Shown here piece after piece: positions 25,008-32,733 of a stretch of DNA of 45,196 nucleotides. The notes under the pieces were generated by a model that saw nothing but the letters and a program-made list of their open reading frames with translations, had not been told where the DNA came from and ran no database searches. A program made the translations under genes and the position numbers. The stretch's first letter is position 1, and the number at the start of each line of letters is the position of its first letter. The DNA comes from an uncultured Prevotella sp. (GTDB lineage Bacteria; Bacteroidota; Bacteroidia; Bacteroidales; Bacteroidaceae), in assembly GCA_900546575.1 (NCBI GenBank), contig URDM01000015.1, forward strand, positions 1-45,196, given 5' to 3'.

Positions 25008-25043
25008 TGCCCGTAAAAACCAATAAAAAGAAATACAAAAGAA

Positions 25044-25943
25044 ATGAAGAAGATCAGAGCAGCCGTAGTAGGATACGGCAACATCGGACATTATGCTGTC
25101 CAGGCCCTTGAGGCCGCCGACGATTTCGAGATAGCAGGTATCGTGCGTCGCAATGGTGCCGACAACAAGCCGGCAGAGCTTGCGCAGTATGAAGTAGTTA
25201 AGGATATTCGTGAGCTTAAGGACGTAGACGTAGCCATTCTCGCTACTCCTACACGTTCGTGCGAGGAATATGCCAAGCAGATTCTGCCCCTCGGCATCAA
25301 CACCGTCGACAGCTTCGACATCCACACTTCAATCCTCGACTACCGTGCAGCACTCACTCCTATATGCAAGGAGCACAAGGCTGTGGGCATCATTGCAGCC
25401 GGATGGGATCCGGGTTCTGACTCTATCGTGCGCACACTCATGCAGAGTCTGGCACCCAAGGGACTCAGCTACACCAACTTCGGTCCGGGTATGTCGATGG
25501 GTCACAGCGTATGCGTGCGCTCAAAGGAGGGCGTAAAGAACGCTCTTTCTATGACTATACCTAAGGGTGAGGGCTTGCACCGCCGTATGGTTTACGTAGA
25601 ACTTGAGGACGGAGCTAAGCTTGAGGACGTCACAGCAGCCATCAAGGCCGACCCGTACTTCGCCAACGACGAGACTCACGTATTTGAAGTGCCTTCGGTA
25701 GACGCTGTGCGCGACATGGGACACGGCGTTCATCTCACTCGCAAGGGTGTGAGCGGCAAGACACAGAATCAGCGTATGGAGTTCACCATGAGCATCAACA
25801 ACCCTGCTCTTACCGGACAGGTGCTTGTCAATGTGGCTCGTGCCTCAATGCGCCAGCAGCCGGGATGCTACACTATGATTGAGGTTCCGGTAATCGATAT
25901 GCTTGAAGGCGAGCGCGAGGATCTCATCGCTCACTTGGTATAA
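25044..25943 (+). CDS. ddh: meso-Diaminopimelate D-dehydrogenase
   Basis: NADPH-dependent, one-step synthesis of meso-diaminopimelate from tetrahydrodipicolinate, for lysine and peptidoglycan. The 299-residue chain starts with a Rossmann motif (VVGYGNIGHYAVQALE, glycines at about residues 10-15), then ATPTRSCEEYA, a VDSFDIHTSILDYR block, and AAGWDPGSDSIVRTLMQ and NFGPGMSMGHSVCVRSKEGVKNALSMTIPKGEGLHRRMVYVEL, all characteristic of DapDH. Most bacteria use longer routes; this short one is common in Bacteroidota. Monocistronic. Confidence 0.94.
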   Translation: MKKIRAAVVGYGNIGHYAVQALEAADDFEIAGIVRRNGADNKPAELAQYEVVKDIRELKDVDVAILATPTRSCEEYAKQILPLGINTVDSFDIHTSILDYRAALTPICKEHKAVGIIAAGWDPGSDSIVRTLMQSLAPKGLSYTNFGPGMSMGHSVCVRSKEGVKNALSMTIPKGEGLHRRMVYVELEDGAKLEDVTAAIKADPYFANDETHVFEVPSVDAVRDMGHGVHLTRKGVSGKTQNQRMEFTMSINNPALTGQVLVNVARASMRQQPGCYTMIEVPVIDMLEGEREDLIAHLV

Positions 25944-25948
25944 AAACT

Positions 25949-26036
25949 GCGGCTGAAAGGCTGACAAACAGCAGCTGAAAAGTCAATGAATAGTGGCTGA
26001 AAGGCTGAAAAATAGTGGCTGAAAAGCCCGAAAATA
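25949..26036. repeat. 22-bp tandem array, four units (GYGGCTGAAARGCTGAAAAATA type)
   Basis: Four consecutive 22-bp units (25949, 25971, 25993, 26015) with GGCTGAAAaGcctgaaAAATA-like sequence, diverging from each other, and a fifth decayed copy up to about 26058. It begins only 5 bp after the ddh stop codon and runs straight into the palindrome array at 26049, with the same period but unrelated sequence. Confidence 0.75.
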
Positions 26037-26048
26037 ACTCTTGAAAAA

Positions 26049-26153
26049 TAAATGTACCCCTTTTGCATTCCAAAAGGGGTACATTTGTTATGCAAAAGGA
26101 GTCCTTTTGGAGAGTAAAAGGAGCCCTTTTGGAGTGTAAAAGGAGTCCTTTTT
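26049..26153. repeat. Five-unit 22-bp palindrome array, copy 3
   Basis: Five 17-bp units begin at 26049, 26071, 26093, 26115 and 26137 with 5-bp spacers. Units 3-5 are close to YAAAAGGAGTCCTTTTG. Units 1 (TAAATGTACCCCTTTTG) and 2 (CAAAAGGGGTACATTTG) are no longer self-palindromic but are reverse complements of each other except for the end base, so they pair together as one hairpin. The last unit runs into a T stretch. Confidence 0.85.
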
Positions 26154-26184
26154 TTAGTGGCAGTTTTTTGTTTCAAAATCTGGA

Positions 26185-26262
26185 GTGATACTATAGTTTT
26201 AATGAAGGACAAACAATAGGAGGTTATGGCGTCCTCGCTATAACCTGAGTAGGCTGAGGTGT
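26185..26262 (+). repeat. Partial copy of the composite repeat family
   Basis: GAGTGATACTATAG... to TAGGAGGTTATGGCG resembles 13711-13757 (GAGTGACACAACAG... to TAGGAGGCTATGGCG) and the minus strand of 190-245. It contains the hairpin AGGTTATGGCG-TCCT-CGCTATAACCT. The GC-rich hairpins of the full-length copies are missing. Confidence 0.55.
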
Positions 26263-26419
26263 GAAAGATTAACAATATGAATGTATGTGCTAACTGCTAA
26301 GGCTACGGCGGGGACGCAATAGCCTCCCACCATTTGCGTTGCCTATTAACACCCCAACTTGAACTTCTAATATTGTCATTTTAAATGTTGTATAAGTCTA
26401 AAAAAAGAATGAATTCATT
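26263..26419. other. Intergenic stretch without recognised gene
   Basis: This part of the 614-bp gap between ddh and the DUF3791 gene has a short GGCTACGGCGGGGACGCAATAGCC inverted segment that may be decayed composite repeat. I see no coding sequence. Confidence 0.4.
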
Positions 26420-26449
26420 TTGTATTGCGCTCGGTTTGCACTATCTTTG
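26420..26449 (+). promoter_or_regulatory. Promoter of the DUF3791-DUF3990-DUF3791 unit
   Basis: TTG at 26420-26422, a 19-bp spacer and TATCTTTG at 26442-26449. The leader to the ATG at 26558 would be about 105 nt. Confidence 0.7.
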
Positions 26450-26557
26450 CATAAGATAGGCTGCAATTCAGCGTAGTTTTCATTTGGTACAGATGGTTGT
26501 TTTTTCATCCTGCACTTTTACGCTGTCGCATTGAACACAACAAAATCAACGTTTATT

Positions 26558-26794
26558 ATGGAAATGACTCCTCGAACTCCAGAATTCGATCGTCTTGCCT
26601 TTACGGTTTTGGCAATAGAGGCATCGGCACAGAAAATGGGCATTTCGCCGTCTGAGATGAGGCGAAGACTTGAACGTGTTGGACTTGTCAAGAGTCTGAT
26701 ACAGGATTGCTATGACACATTGCATACCGAAAGCAGGGAAGCTGTGGCTAATGATGTTGTTGAGGCACTGAAGAATTGGGAAAGGGCAGATTAA
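26558..26794 (+). CDS. DUF3791 protein, first copy
   Basis: A 78-residue helical protein. FDRLAFTVLAIEASAQKMGISPSEMRRRLERVGLVKSLIQDCYDTLHTESREAVANDVVEALKNWE matches the pattern of the DUF3791 family. No signal peptide. I start it at the ATG at 26558, which begins just before the conserved part; a longer frame would need a TTG at 26531. Its stop overlaps the start of the DUF3990 gene (TAATG), giving translational coupling. By position and size it is the likely antitoxin or immunity partner; this is inference. Confidence 0.75.
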   Translation: MEMTPRTPEFDRLAFTVLAIEASAQKMGISPSEMRRRLERVGLVKSLIQDCYDTLHTESREAVANDVVEALKNWERAD

Positions 26795-27279
26795 TGAACG
26801 GAATGACTTTATATCATGGCTCAAATGTTACAGTAGAGCATCCATTGGTTAATATCGGGAGAAGAGACCTTGATTTTGGTCCTGGATTTTATCTTACGCC
26901 TATTGCCGAACAGGCTTCCAAATGGGCAGCGCGTATACGAACCATACGAAAAGCCAGTCAGGCTGTTGTCAATATTTATGAGTTTGCCATTCCGCAGAAT
27001 TGTAGGTTGAAACGCTTTGAGGCATACGACAAGGAGTGGCTTGACTTTATTGTTGACAGCCGAAAGGGCAAACAACCTTGGAATGGCTATGACATCATTG
27101 AGGGTGGAGTTGCCGATGACAGAGTTATTGATGCTGTTGAAGCCTATATCAATGGCTATGCTGATATAAATAGTACACTTGGCAAGCTGGTTTATCACAA
27201 GCCGAGTTGGCAAATATGCATTCTCAATCAAGATATTATTGACAAGTTTTTACATTTTAAATCTGCAGAAAGGATATAG
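26794..27279 (+). CDS. DUF3990 protein, ADP-ribosyltransferase-like fold
   Basis: 161 residues. MTLYHGSN at the start and DLDFGPGFYLTPIAEQASKWAARI at about residues 28-51 are the hallmarks of DUF3990, whose pattern (HGS, then DFGxGFYxT, then QAxxWA) resembles the NAD-binding half of ADP-ribosyltransferases. Later YDIIEGGVADDRVIDAVEAY and the final NQDIIDKFLHFKSAERI are also conserved-looking. I start it at the ATG at 26794 in the stop of the preceding gene; the ATG at 26776 would overlap by 19 bp. Flanked on both sides by DUF3791 genes, it is the likely toxin or effector. The target and the reaction are unknown. Confidence 0.78.
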   Translation: MNGMTLYHGSNVTVEHPLVNIGRRDLDFGPGFYLTPIAEQASKWAARIRTIRKASQAVVNIYEFAIPQNCRLKRFEAYDKEWLDFIVDSRKGKQPWNGYDIIEGGVADDRVIDAVEAYINGYADINSTLGKLVYHKPSWQICILNQDIIDKFLHFKSAERI

Positions 27280-27281
27280 TT

Positions 27282-27488
27282 ATGCTCGACTTTCTTCTTT
27301 GGAACAAGATTGCGCGAATCATTGCGCAATTGGCCGATACGCTCAATATATCTACCGACAGGGCCTTGGCGATATTCTATGAATCAGATGTGTGCCGTAT
27401 GCTCCACGACGAAACATACGGCCTGCATCTTATGAGCGACACTTATATCGTTAACGATTTGATAGATGAATTAAGGAGCAAGCAATAA
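27282..27488 (+). CDS. DUF3791 protein, second copy
   Basis: A 68-residue helical protein beginning 2 nt after the DUF3990 stop. WNKIARIIAQLADTLNIS, ALAIFYESDVCRMLHD and SDTYIVNDLIDEL give the same layout as the first DUF3791 protein (an N-terminal helix, a central ISxxxAL/ISxxEM segment and a V.ND..xxL ending), but the two are strongly diverged. It completes a three-gene unit and is followed by a convergent gene after 11 bp. Confidence 0.72.
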   Translation: MLDFLLWNKIARIIAQLADTLNISTDRALAIFYESDVCRMLHDETYGLHLMSDTYIVNDLIDELRSKQ

Positions 27489-27499
27489 TCCCGCTGCCC

Positions 27500-29575
27500 T
27501 TACTTCCTTATATATTTCCTGCCGTTGCTTATCACGATTCCTTTGGCATCTTCGCCTATTTTCTGACCGCCAAGATTATATGTGGTGCCGTTGTCTGGCG
27601 ACGTGCCGTTGTTGGCTGTAATATGGTTGACGGCAGTAGCGACGGCGCCCGACGCTACGTTCATTTCGTATATGCGCAGGAACGGACCGTCGGTGGCTGT
27701 GGTCTGGCGCACCACAATCTTGAAGTTTCTTATGTCGGCAGCCTTGTCGAGAATCACACGGAACGAAGACTTCGACGGAGCGTTGTCGTCGCTGCACAGC
27801 AGTGTCCAATTGGCATTGTCTGTGGAGCCGTAGATGTCGTAAGCCTTGATGTGGCGGTTGGCGTTGTTGTCCATCTTTATTTCAAAACCGCCCACATTCT
27901 TCATCTCCTGCATGTCCACTACGATGTAGTGGGGCAGCTGAGCTGTGCTTCCATACCACTGTGGATGCCAGTAGGTGTTGTCGTCGCCGTCTACTATCTG
28001 CTGCGCTCTGCCGTTAGAGCCTTCGCCAGCAGTCTCTTCTGATGAGTATTCTATGGCTTTCCATCCGGTCTTCTTCAGAATATTGCCGTTGAACAGCTGT
28101 TCCTTCTCATTGCGTTCCTTCTCATTGGCTATGGCTGTCAGCACACGGTCGTTGAGCGGAGTGATGTTGATGGTGTCGACGGGAGTGTTGTCGGTGGCAA
28201 GAGCCGTGACTGTCTTGGTCTTTTTGGTTGATGTATATCCGCCCGTCTGCATGAAGAAGGTGCGGTCGGCAGGGTTGTCGGTAGTGCCCTGTCCGTAGTC
28301 GGTGCGTGCTCCGGTGTTGTCGCCTCCGTCGGTATGACCAAACCCTACGCTGTTGCGGTTGTACCATTTGCCGTTGCTGCGTGCCCGCATATATCCGTTA
28401 CGATAGTAGGCTATACGGTTGGCCTGACCCGTCGAGGCGTTGTAGTTTTCGAGGAATGAGTACCATGCATCGAAGTATGTAGTCGAGTTTCGCTTGCGCA
28501 CGGTAGCCATATACTGCCATCCCTTGCCGTCGAGCGCATTGAACCATGCCGACACGAGCATGTTGTGCTGTGTGTGAACGGTGGGTTTGCCGTTCACATA
28601 GGTAGTGTATGACGTAGTTTCGGGGCGGCAGTTGGTTATGAACTGCACGTATTTTCCGGGTGTCCAGTACTGACCTTTGCGGTAAGTCTGCACACCGGTG
28701 CCTTCATTTCCGAATCGGTTGGTAGTGGTCAGAGGGTCCCAGTCTACAGCACCGGCACGCAGATATTCGGGCAGGTTGGGGTCTTCATCGGTAGAGCCGT
28801 CGTCCCACATCGAGAATAGCACGTCGTGTCGTGGCGAGCCGTCGGCTGCATATCCGTTCATCTGTATGCCCATGTATCCGTTGAGCACGCCCAGCGCCAT
28901 GGCATAAGTGCCGATGATGTCCGACTCCTGGGGTAGCATTATCTCCATGAAGCACCAGTCGTAGGCGTCGCCTTTGGGAGCTTTAGGGTCGGTAGAGCCC
29001 CATGAGTAGAGGTGAACCGACGGCGACGAGAGATAATTGGCAACGTAAGGCTTCTCCGTAGCCGTCGTCTTGAACGTGAAGCTGCGTATAAGGTTGATGT
29101 TCTGGTTGCCCGACAGGCATTCCAGCCGATAGCGGTAGTAGGCCGAACGCTTGAACGTTACGTCGCCTACAGTTACATCTACGTTGCTGTCGGTGCCGTT
29201 GGCAGTAAATGTCTTGCTGAAAAGTTGCACGTCAGGTGCATCGGAGGCGACGATAGTGAGTCGGAACTTGGCGCTGTAACCTTTCTTTACGTTCAGCTTG
29301 ATGGTATTGGTGACGGTTGCGGCAGGCTGATAAAAGTAATAGACAGCGCAAGCGTTGGCATTGGTCCAAGCCGACAGGCTGTTGTAGTTTGTGGCAATGC
29401 CGTTGTTGTCACGTCCCTCTCCTGGAATATATATGCCCGAAGCTCCTGGCTTTCCGTCAAGAGTTTCCACATAGCCTTGGGCTGCCGAGAGTTCGGTTTC
29501 GTAAACCGTTGCGTTTGCATTCATTGTATATAGCGCTATCAATGTGCAATATACGGTTTTCTTAAAGTCAATCAT
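27500..29575 (-). CDS. Exported DUF5077/DUF3472 protein with discoidin domain
   Basis: A 691-residue secreted protein, probably active on host or dietary glycans. After a signal peptide (about residues 1-23, ending NANA), residues about 25-165 look like DUF5077, about 170-430 like DUF3472 (GYMGIQMNGYAADGSPRHDVLFSMWDDG; FGNEGTGVQTYRKGQYWTPGKYVQFI), and about 480-630 are an F5/8-type C (discoidin) module (AQQIVDGDDNTYWHPQW; HYIVVDMQEMKNVGGFEIK). The C-terminal YNLGGQKIGEDAKGIVISNGRKYIRK resembles the short sorting or anchor tails seen on Bacteroidota secreted proteins. The start at 29575 is chosen because the longer frame's ATG lies inside the -7 element. Confidence 0.78.
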   Translation of the reverse strand: MIDFKKTVYCTLIALYTMNANATVYETELSAAQGYVETLDGKPGASGIYIPGEGRDNNGIATNYNSLSAWTNANACAVYYFYQPAATVTNTIKLNVKKGYSAKFRLTIVASDAPDVQLFSKTFTANGTDSNVDVTVGDVTFKRSAYYRYRLECLSGNQNINLIRSFTFKTTATEKPYVANYLSSPSVHLYSWGSTDPKAPKGDAYDWCFMEIMLPQESDIIGTYAMALGVLNGYMGIQMNGYAADGSPRHDVLFSMWDDGSTDEDPNLPEYLRAGAVDWDPLTTTNRFGNEGTGVQTYRKGQYWTPGKYVQFITNCRPETTSYTTYVNGKPTVHTQHNMLVSAWFNALDGKGWQYMATVRKRNSTTYFDAWYSFLENYNASTGQANRIAYYRNGYMRARSNGKWYNRNSVGFGHTDGGDNTGARTDYGQGTTDNPADRTFFMQTGGYTSTKKTKTVTALATDNTPVDTINITPLNDRVLTAIANEKERNEKEQLFNGNILKKTGWKAIEYSSEETAGEGSNGRAQQIVDGDDNTYWHPQWYGSTAQLPHYIVVDMQEMKNVGGFEIKMDNNANRHIKAYDIYGSTDNANWTLLCSDDNAPSKSSFRVILDKAADIRNFKIVVRQTTATDGPFLRIYEMNVASGAVATAVNHITANNGTSPDNGTTYNLGGQKIGEDAKGIVISNGRKYIRK

Positions 29576-29605
29576 ATAACAACAATAAATTTTTATAACC
29601 TCACG

Positions 29606-29613
29606 CAAAGGTA
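29606..29613 (-). promoter_or_regulatory. -7 element for the DUF3472 gene
   Basis: CAAAGGTA on the plus strand reads TACCTTTG on the minus strand. The start site near 29600 excludes the upstream ATG at 29608 and supports the one at 29575. The -33 element is not clear. Confidence 0.6.
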
Positions 29614-29697
29614 CGGTTTTATGCTAAGAAACGGGTAAAGCCAAACGTTAAAAACTCAACGTTAGGTTTTTGTATGTACAGCTTGTTTTCTTCTGTT

Positions 29698-29727
29698 TTA
29701 TCCAGTATTTTGCGTTGTACTGGATAA
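29698..29727. other. Palindromic hairpin between two exported-protein genes
   Basis: TTATCCAGTA and TACTGGATAA form a perfect 10-bp stem with a 10-nt loop. On the minus strand no T run follows, so a standard terminator is unlikely; it may still stabilise or process the GHL10 transcript. Confidence 0.5.
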
Positions 29728-29737
29728 AAAAGCCTTT

Positions 29738-31453
29738 TTATTTTCTGAACATTCCCACTCTGTGGCTTACGCCCTTGCTGTTGAGTGTACGCAGAATGTA
29801 AACTCCGCGGGGCAGCGAGCTGACGCTTACGGTGCGTGTGCGACGATAGGGTAGGGTGGTTATTGCTGCCTGCTGCATCGACTCTACAATCAGAAGGTCG
29901 GCATCTGCCAGCGCAGTGTAATGCGGTAGCGTGACGTTTGTGCCGTCGCAGGGCAGCATGGTGTTGCGTGTGGCGGTGCTGTGGCTGCATGCGTCGGTAG
30001 CCATATAGTCATGGCAGGGCTGCTGCAGTGCTGCGCTCTCGTTGCCATAGCGGTCGGTGGCGCATACGGCATAATATATGTTGTCGTTGTCGGGAATGGT
30101 GAGCTGGCGGCTTTGACGTCGTGCTACGATGATGTTGCGTGCATCGTTTGTGTCGACAGGATATCGGGTCGAGGCATAAACGTTGAACAGCATCATCGTA
30201 GTGTCAGCCACGTTGTGGCGCCATGACATCAGTGCTGTGCCGTTGCCGTTGGATGTGATGCTTAGGTTATGTGGAGCGTCGGGGCGTGTTTTGCTCTGCC
30301 ATGTCATAGGCGGAATGAGCGATGCATACTGCGAGTATTCGTTGCGGGCGTATTGGTATATGCCCTTGGTGTCGTCGGTGAAGAATTTAGAGCGGAAATA
30401 GGCGTGGCCCAATCCCTCGGCACGCAGAAACTCCAGTTCGCGCGTTATGTCGCTCAACGCCCAGTTGCGCTCGCGTGGCGACATGAAGTATATGCCCAGT
30501 CCCGGCACAACCATGCGTCCGTGGCTTCGCTCTTTCCAGTCGAGGGCGAAGGGGAAGAAGTCGTTGTCGCGAAAGTACATCATCGGGAACAGTTCGTCCA
30601 TCAGTCCGTCGCGCAACCAAAGTTCGGCATCCTGGCAAACCTTGGTGTTGGCGTTCCATCCACGGCTCCAGTAGCGCTGCGTGTCGTCATACTTGCCTAT
30701 GGGCGAGCAGCTCATCTTCACCCACGGCTTTATGCTTTTTACACGACGGGATATAGTGCGTACGATGCGTGTTATGTTGTCGCGGCCCTTGTCGCGTGCC
30801 AAAGTCTTCAGCTTGGGCAGTTCTTCGGGATAGCGTATGTAGTCGAGGTGGATGCCGTCTACGTCGTAGGCGCGTGTCACTTCGGCACAGATGCTTGCCA
30901 GATAGTCGGCAGTCTGCTGGGTCTCTGGATTCATGTAGCCGTCGGCCTTGATGCGTATGATGTTGCGCGGCATCTTCTTGCGCAGCAGTTTGCATCCCAT
31001 TGCGTCCCATTTGCCTACAGGCATGGTTACAATCCATGCATGCAGCTCCATGCCACGGAGGTGGCATTCGTTGATGGCAAACTGCAAAGCGTCGTAGCCA
31101 GGAGCCTTGCCGGGGTGTCCCGACAGACATCCGTCCCACGGTTCGTATGCCGAAGGATATATCACTGTGCCGCGTACACGTGTCTGTAGCAGTATGGTGT
31201 TGATGCCGGCAGACTGTAGCTGGTCGAGAATGCGGCGCAATTCGTCCTTCTGCTTTTCTATAGAACGTGCCGACTGGGCGTAAGAGTGGGGCCAGTCGAT
31301 GCCGCCTATGGTGGTGAGCCATACTGCTCGCACTTCGTGTTTGGGAGGTATGGCAGTGCAAAGGACTGTCTGTGCCGTGCTGGTGGCGGTGTGTGCAGTC
31401 ATTGCCAGGATGGCAATGATGAGTGAAAATATATATGGGTGGATTTTTCTCAT
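29738..31453 (-). CDS. GHL10-type (DUF187) glycoside hydrolase-like protein
   Basis: A 571-residue exported protein with a signal peptide (to about residue 28, ending TSTAQ). Residues about 34-340 form a TIM-barrel of the glycosyl-hydrolase-like 10 family: EVRAVWLTTIGGIDWPHS, INTILLQTRVRGTVIYPSAYEPW, YDVDGIHLDYIRYP and the GLMDELFPMMYFRDND block. A fibronectin-III-like segment follows (PDAPHNLSITSNGNGTALMSWRHN). The last 30 residues (SSLPRGVYILRTLNSKGVSHRVGMFRK) look like a type IX secretion C-terminal signal. Carbohydrate hydrolysis, perhaps of peptidoglycan or host glycans, is inferred from the fold only. The start is set by the promoter at 31483-31490. Confidence 0.85.
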   Translation of the reverse strand: MRKIHPYIFSLIIAILAMTAHTATSTAQTVLCTAIPPKHEVRAVWLTTIGGIDWPHSYAQSARSIEKQKDELRRILDQLQSAGINTILLQTRVRGTVIYPSAYEPWDGCLSGHPGKAPGYDALQFAINECHLRGMELHAWIVTMPVGKWDAMGCKLLRKKMPRNIIRIKADGYMNPETQQTADYLASICAEVTRAYDVDGIHLDYIRYPEELPKLKTLARDKGRDNITRIVRTISRRVKSIKPWVKMSCSPIGKYDDTQRYWSRGWNANTKVCQDAELWLRDGLMDELFPMMYFRDNDFFPFALDWKERSHGRMVVPGLGIYFMSPRERNWALSDITRELEFLRAEGLGHAYFRSKFFTDDTKGIYQYARNEYSQYASLIPPMTWQSKTRPDAPHNLSITSNGNGTALMSWRHNVADTTMMLFNVYASTRYPVDTNDARNIIVARRQSRQLTIPDNDNIYYAVCATDRYGNESAALQQPCHDYMATDACSHSTATRNTMLPCDGTNVTLPHYTALADADLLIVESMQQAAITTLPYRRTRTVSVSSLPRGVYILRTLNSKGVSHRVGMFRK

Positions 31454-31482
31454 TTTGTGTTCGCTTTTTTGCAATTGAACCA

Positions 31483-31490
31483 CAAAGGTA
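31483..31490 (-). promoter_or_regulatory. -7 element for the GHL10 gene
   Basis: CAAAGGTA (TACCTTTG on the minus strand). An alternative ATG at 31483 falls within it and is therefore rejected in favour of 31453. Confidence 0.6.
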
Positions 31491-31523
31491 GCTATATTTT
31501 TCTGTTTCGGACGGCATATTGTC

Positions 31524-31552
31524 TTGTTTTAGAAATATATTATGTAAATTTG
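31524..31552 (+). promoter_or_regulatory. Promoter of the small barrel gene
   Basis: TTG at 31524-31526, an 18-bp spacer and TAAATTTG at 31545-31552. It runs divergent from the GHL10 promoter about 35 bp away and supports the ATG at 31582. Confidence 0.6.
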
Positions 31553-31581
31553 CAACTATTCAAATCAAAAACAATCAGATT

Positions 31582-32079
31582 ATGAGAAAGAAATTAATGG
31601 CAATGGTTGTGGCTCTGTTTGCAGCCGTTACTGCAAATGCCCAGTTTGAGGAGGGCAAGGTATATGTAGGTGGATCGCTTACAGGCCTTAACATGAAATA
31701 TACGGGTTCGGAGAAATTCTCGATCGGCACACAGGTTCAGGCAGGACTGTTTGTAGCCGACGACATGCTGCTTCTCGGTCAGGTGGGATATGAGCACTCA
31801 GGCAATAAGGCCATATCCGACAAGTACACCGTAGGTGTGGGCGGACGCTACTACATCGAGCAGAACGGCATCTATCTTGGTGTAAACTGCAAGTATGTAC
31901 ATGCAGGCAAGAAGTTCAACGACGTGATGCCAGGCGTGGAGGTTGGCTATGCCTTTTTCCTCAATGATGCGGTGACGGTAGAGCCGGCTATCTATTACGA
32001 CCAGTCGTTCAAGAACCATAAGGATTATTCTACCATCGGCTTCAAGATTGGTGTGGGCGTTTATCTGTTCAAGCAATAA
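31582..32079 (+). CDS. Small outer-membrane beta-barrel protein
   Basis: 165 residues with a clear signal peptide (MRKKLMAMVVALFAAVTANAQ) and a strand-rich mature part: VYVGGSLTGLNMKYTGS, LLLGQVGYEHSG, YTVGVGGRYYIEQNGIYLGVNCKYVHAG, and the closing STIGFKIGVGVYLFKQ. About eight strands are plausible, as in OmpA/OmpW-like small barrels of Bacteroidota. The longer frame from a TTG at 31519 would start in the promoter and is rejected. recR follows 39 bp downstream; no terminator is obvious between them. Confidence 0.8.
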   Translation: MRKKLMAMVVALFAAVTANAQFEEGKVYVGGSLTGLNMKYTGSEKFSIGTQVQAGLFVADDMLLLGQVGYEHSGNKAISDKYTVGVGGRYYIEQNGIYLGVNCKYVHAGKKFNDVMPGVEVGYAFFLNDAVTVEPAIYYDQSFKNHKDYSTIGFKIGVGVYLFKQ

Positions 32080-32118
32080 TCCCGATTTTGGGTCAGACAA
32101 TATCTATATTTCATTCTG

Positions 32119-32733
32119 ATGGATAATGCATATCCCTCCAAACTGCTTGAGAAAGCAGTGGGAGAATTTTCTAAACTACCGGGCATAGGTCGCAAGACAG
32201 CCTTGCGACTTGTGCTCAATATGCTGCGCCGCTCGGAAGAGGAGGTAGAGGAGTTTGCAGGAGCAGTATCGCGACTGCGCAAGGACGTGAAGTACTGTCG
32301 CGTGTGCCACAACATCAGCGACACCGAAGTGTGCCCTATATGCTCCGACCCCCATCGTGATGCGTCTACAATATGCGTAGTCGAGAACATACGCGACGTT
32401 ATGGCGGTGGAGAATACTCAGCAGTATGGCGGACTGTATCATGTCCTGGGCGGAATCATTTCGCCTATGGACGGCATCGGTCCTGCCGACATTGAGATTG
32501 ATTCGCTTGTGAAGCGTGTGGCAGAAGGTGGAGTGCGCGAGGTGATTCTGGCACTCAGCTCCACTATGGAGGGCGACACCACCAACTTCTACATATCGCG
32601 CAAGCTGGCTCCATACGATGTCGAGCTGAGCGTGATTGCGCGTGGCATATCTGTAGGCGACGAACTGGAGTATACCGATGAGGTGACTCTGGGACGCGCT
32701 ATTATTAATCGTACTAAAATGACTGGAAAATGA
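32119..32733 (+). CDS. recR: Recombination mediator protein RecR
   Basis: With RecF and RecO, RecR loads RecA onto gaps coated by SSB. The 204-residue chain has the helix-hairpin-helix LPGIGRKTALRLVL at about residues 20-33, the four-cysteine zinc site CRVCHNISDTEVCPIC at about 60-75, and the Toprim domain from ICVVENIRDVMAVENTQQYGGLYHVLGG on, with GVREVILALSSTMEGDTT and a Walker-like GISVGDELEYTDEVTLGRAI ending. It overlaps the next gene by ATGA. Confidence 0.95.
   Translation: MDNAYPSKLLEKAVGEFSKLPGIGRKTALRLVLNMLRRSEEEVEEFAGAVSRLRKDVKYCRVCHNISDTEVCPICSDPHRDASTICVVENIRDVMAVENTQQYGGLYHVLGGIISPMDGIGPADIEIDSLVKRVAEGGVREVILALSSTMEGDTTNFYISRKLAPYDVELSVIARGISVGDELEYTDEVTLGRAIINRTKMTGK

Larger units (their letters stand above)
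24716..25043. other. Divergent promoter region between fum and ddh
   Basis: The 328 bp hold promoter elements for both flanking genes (24758-24787 and 25000-25007). Between about 24790 and 24990 it is AT-rich, and I see no gene, repeat array or strong hairpin. Confidence 0.6.

Noticed and set aside
31519..31581. Longer N-terminus for the small barrel protein
   Set aside because: It would need a TTG start inside the promoter, and the signal peptide begins at the ATG at 31582.
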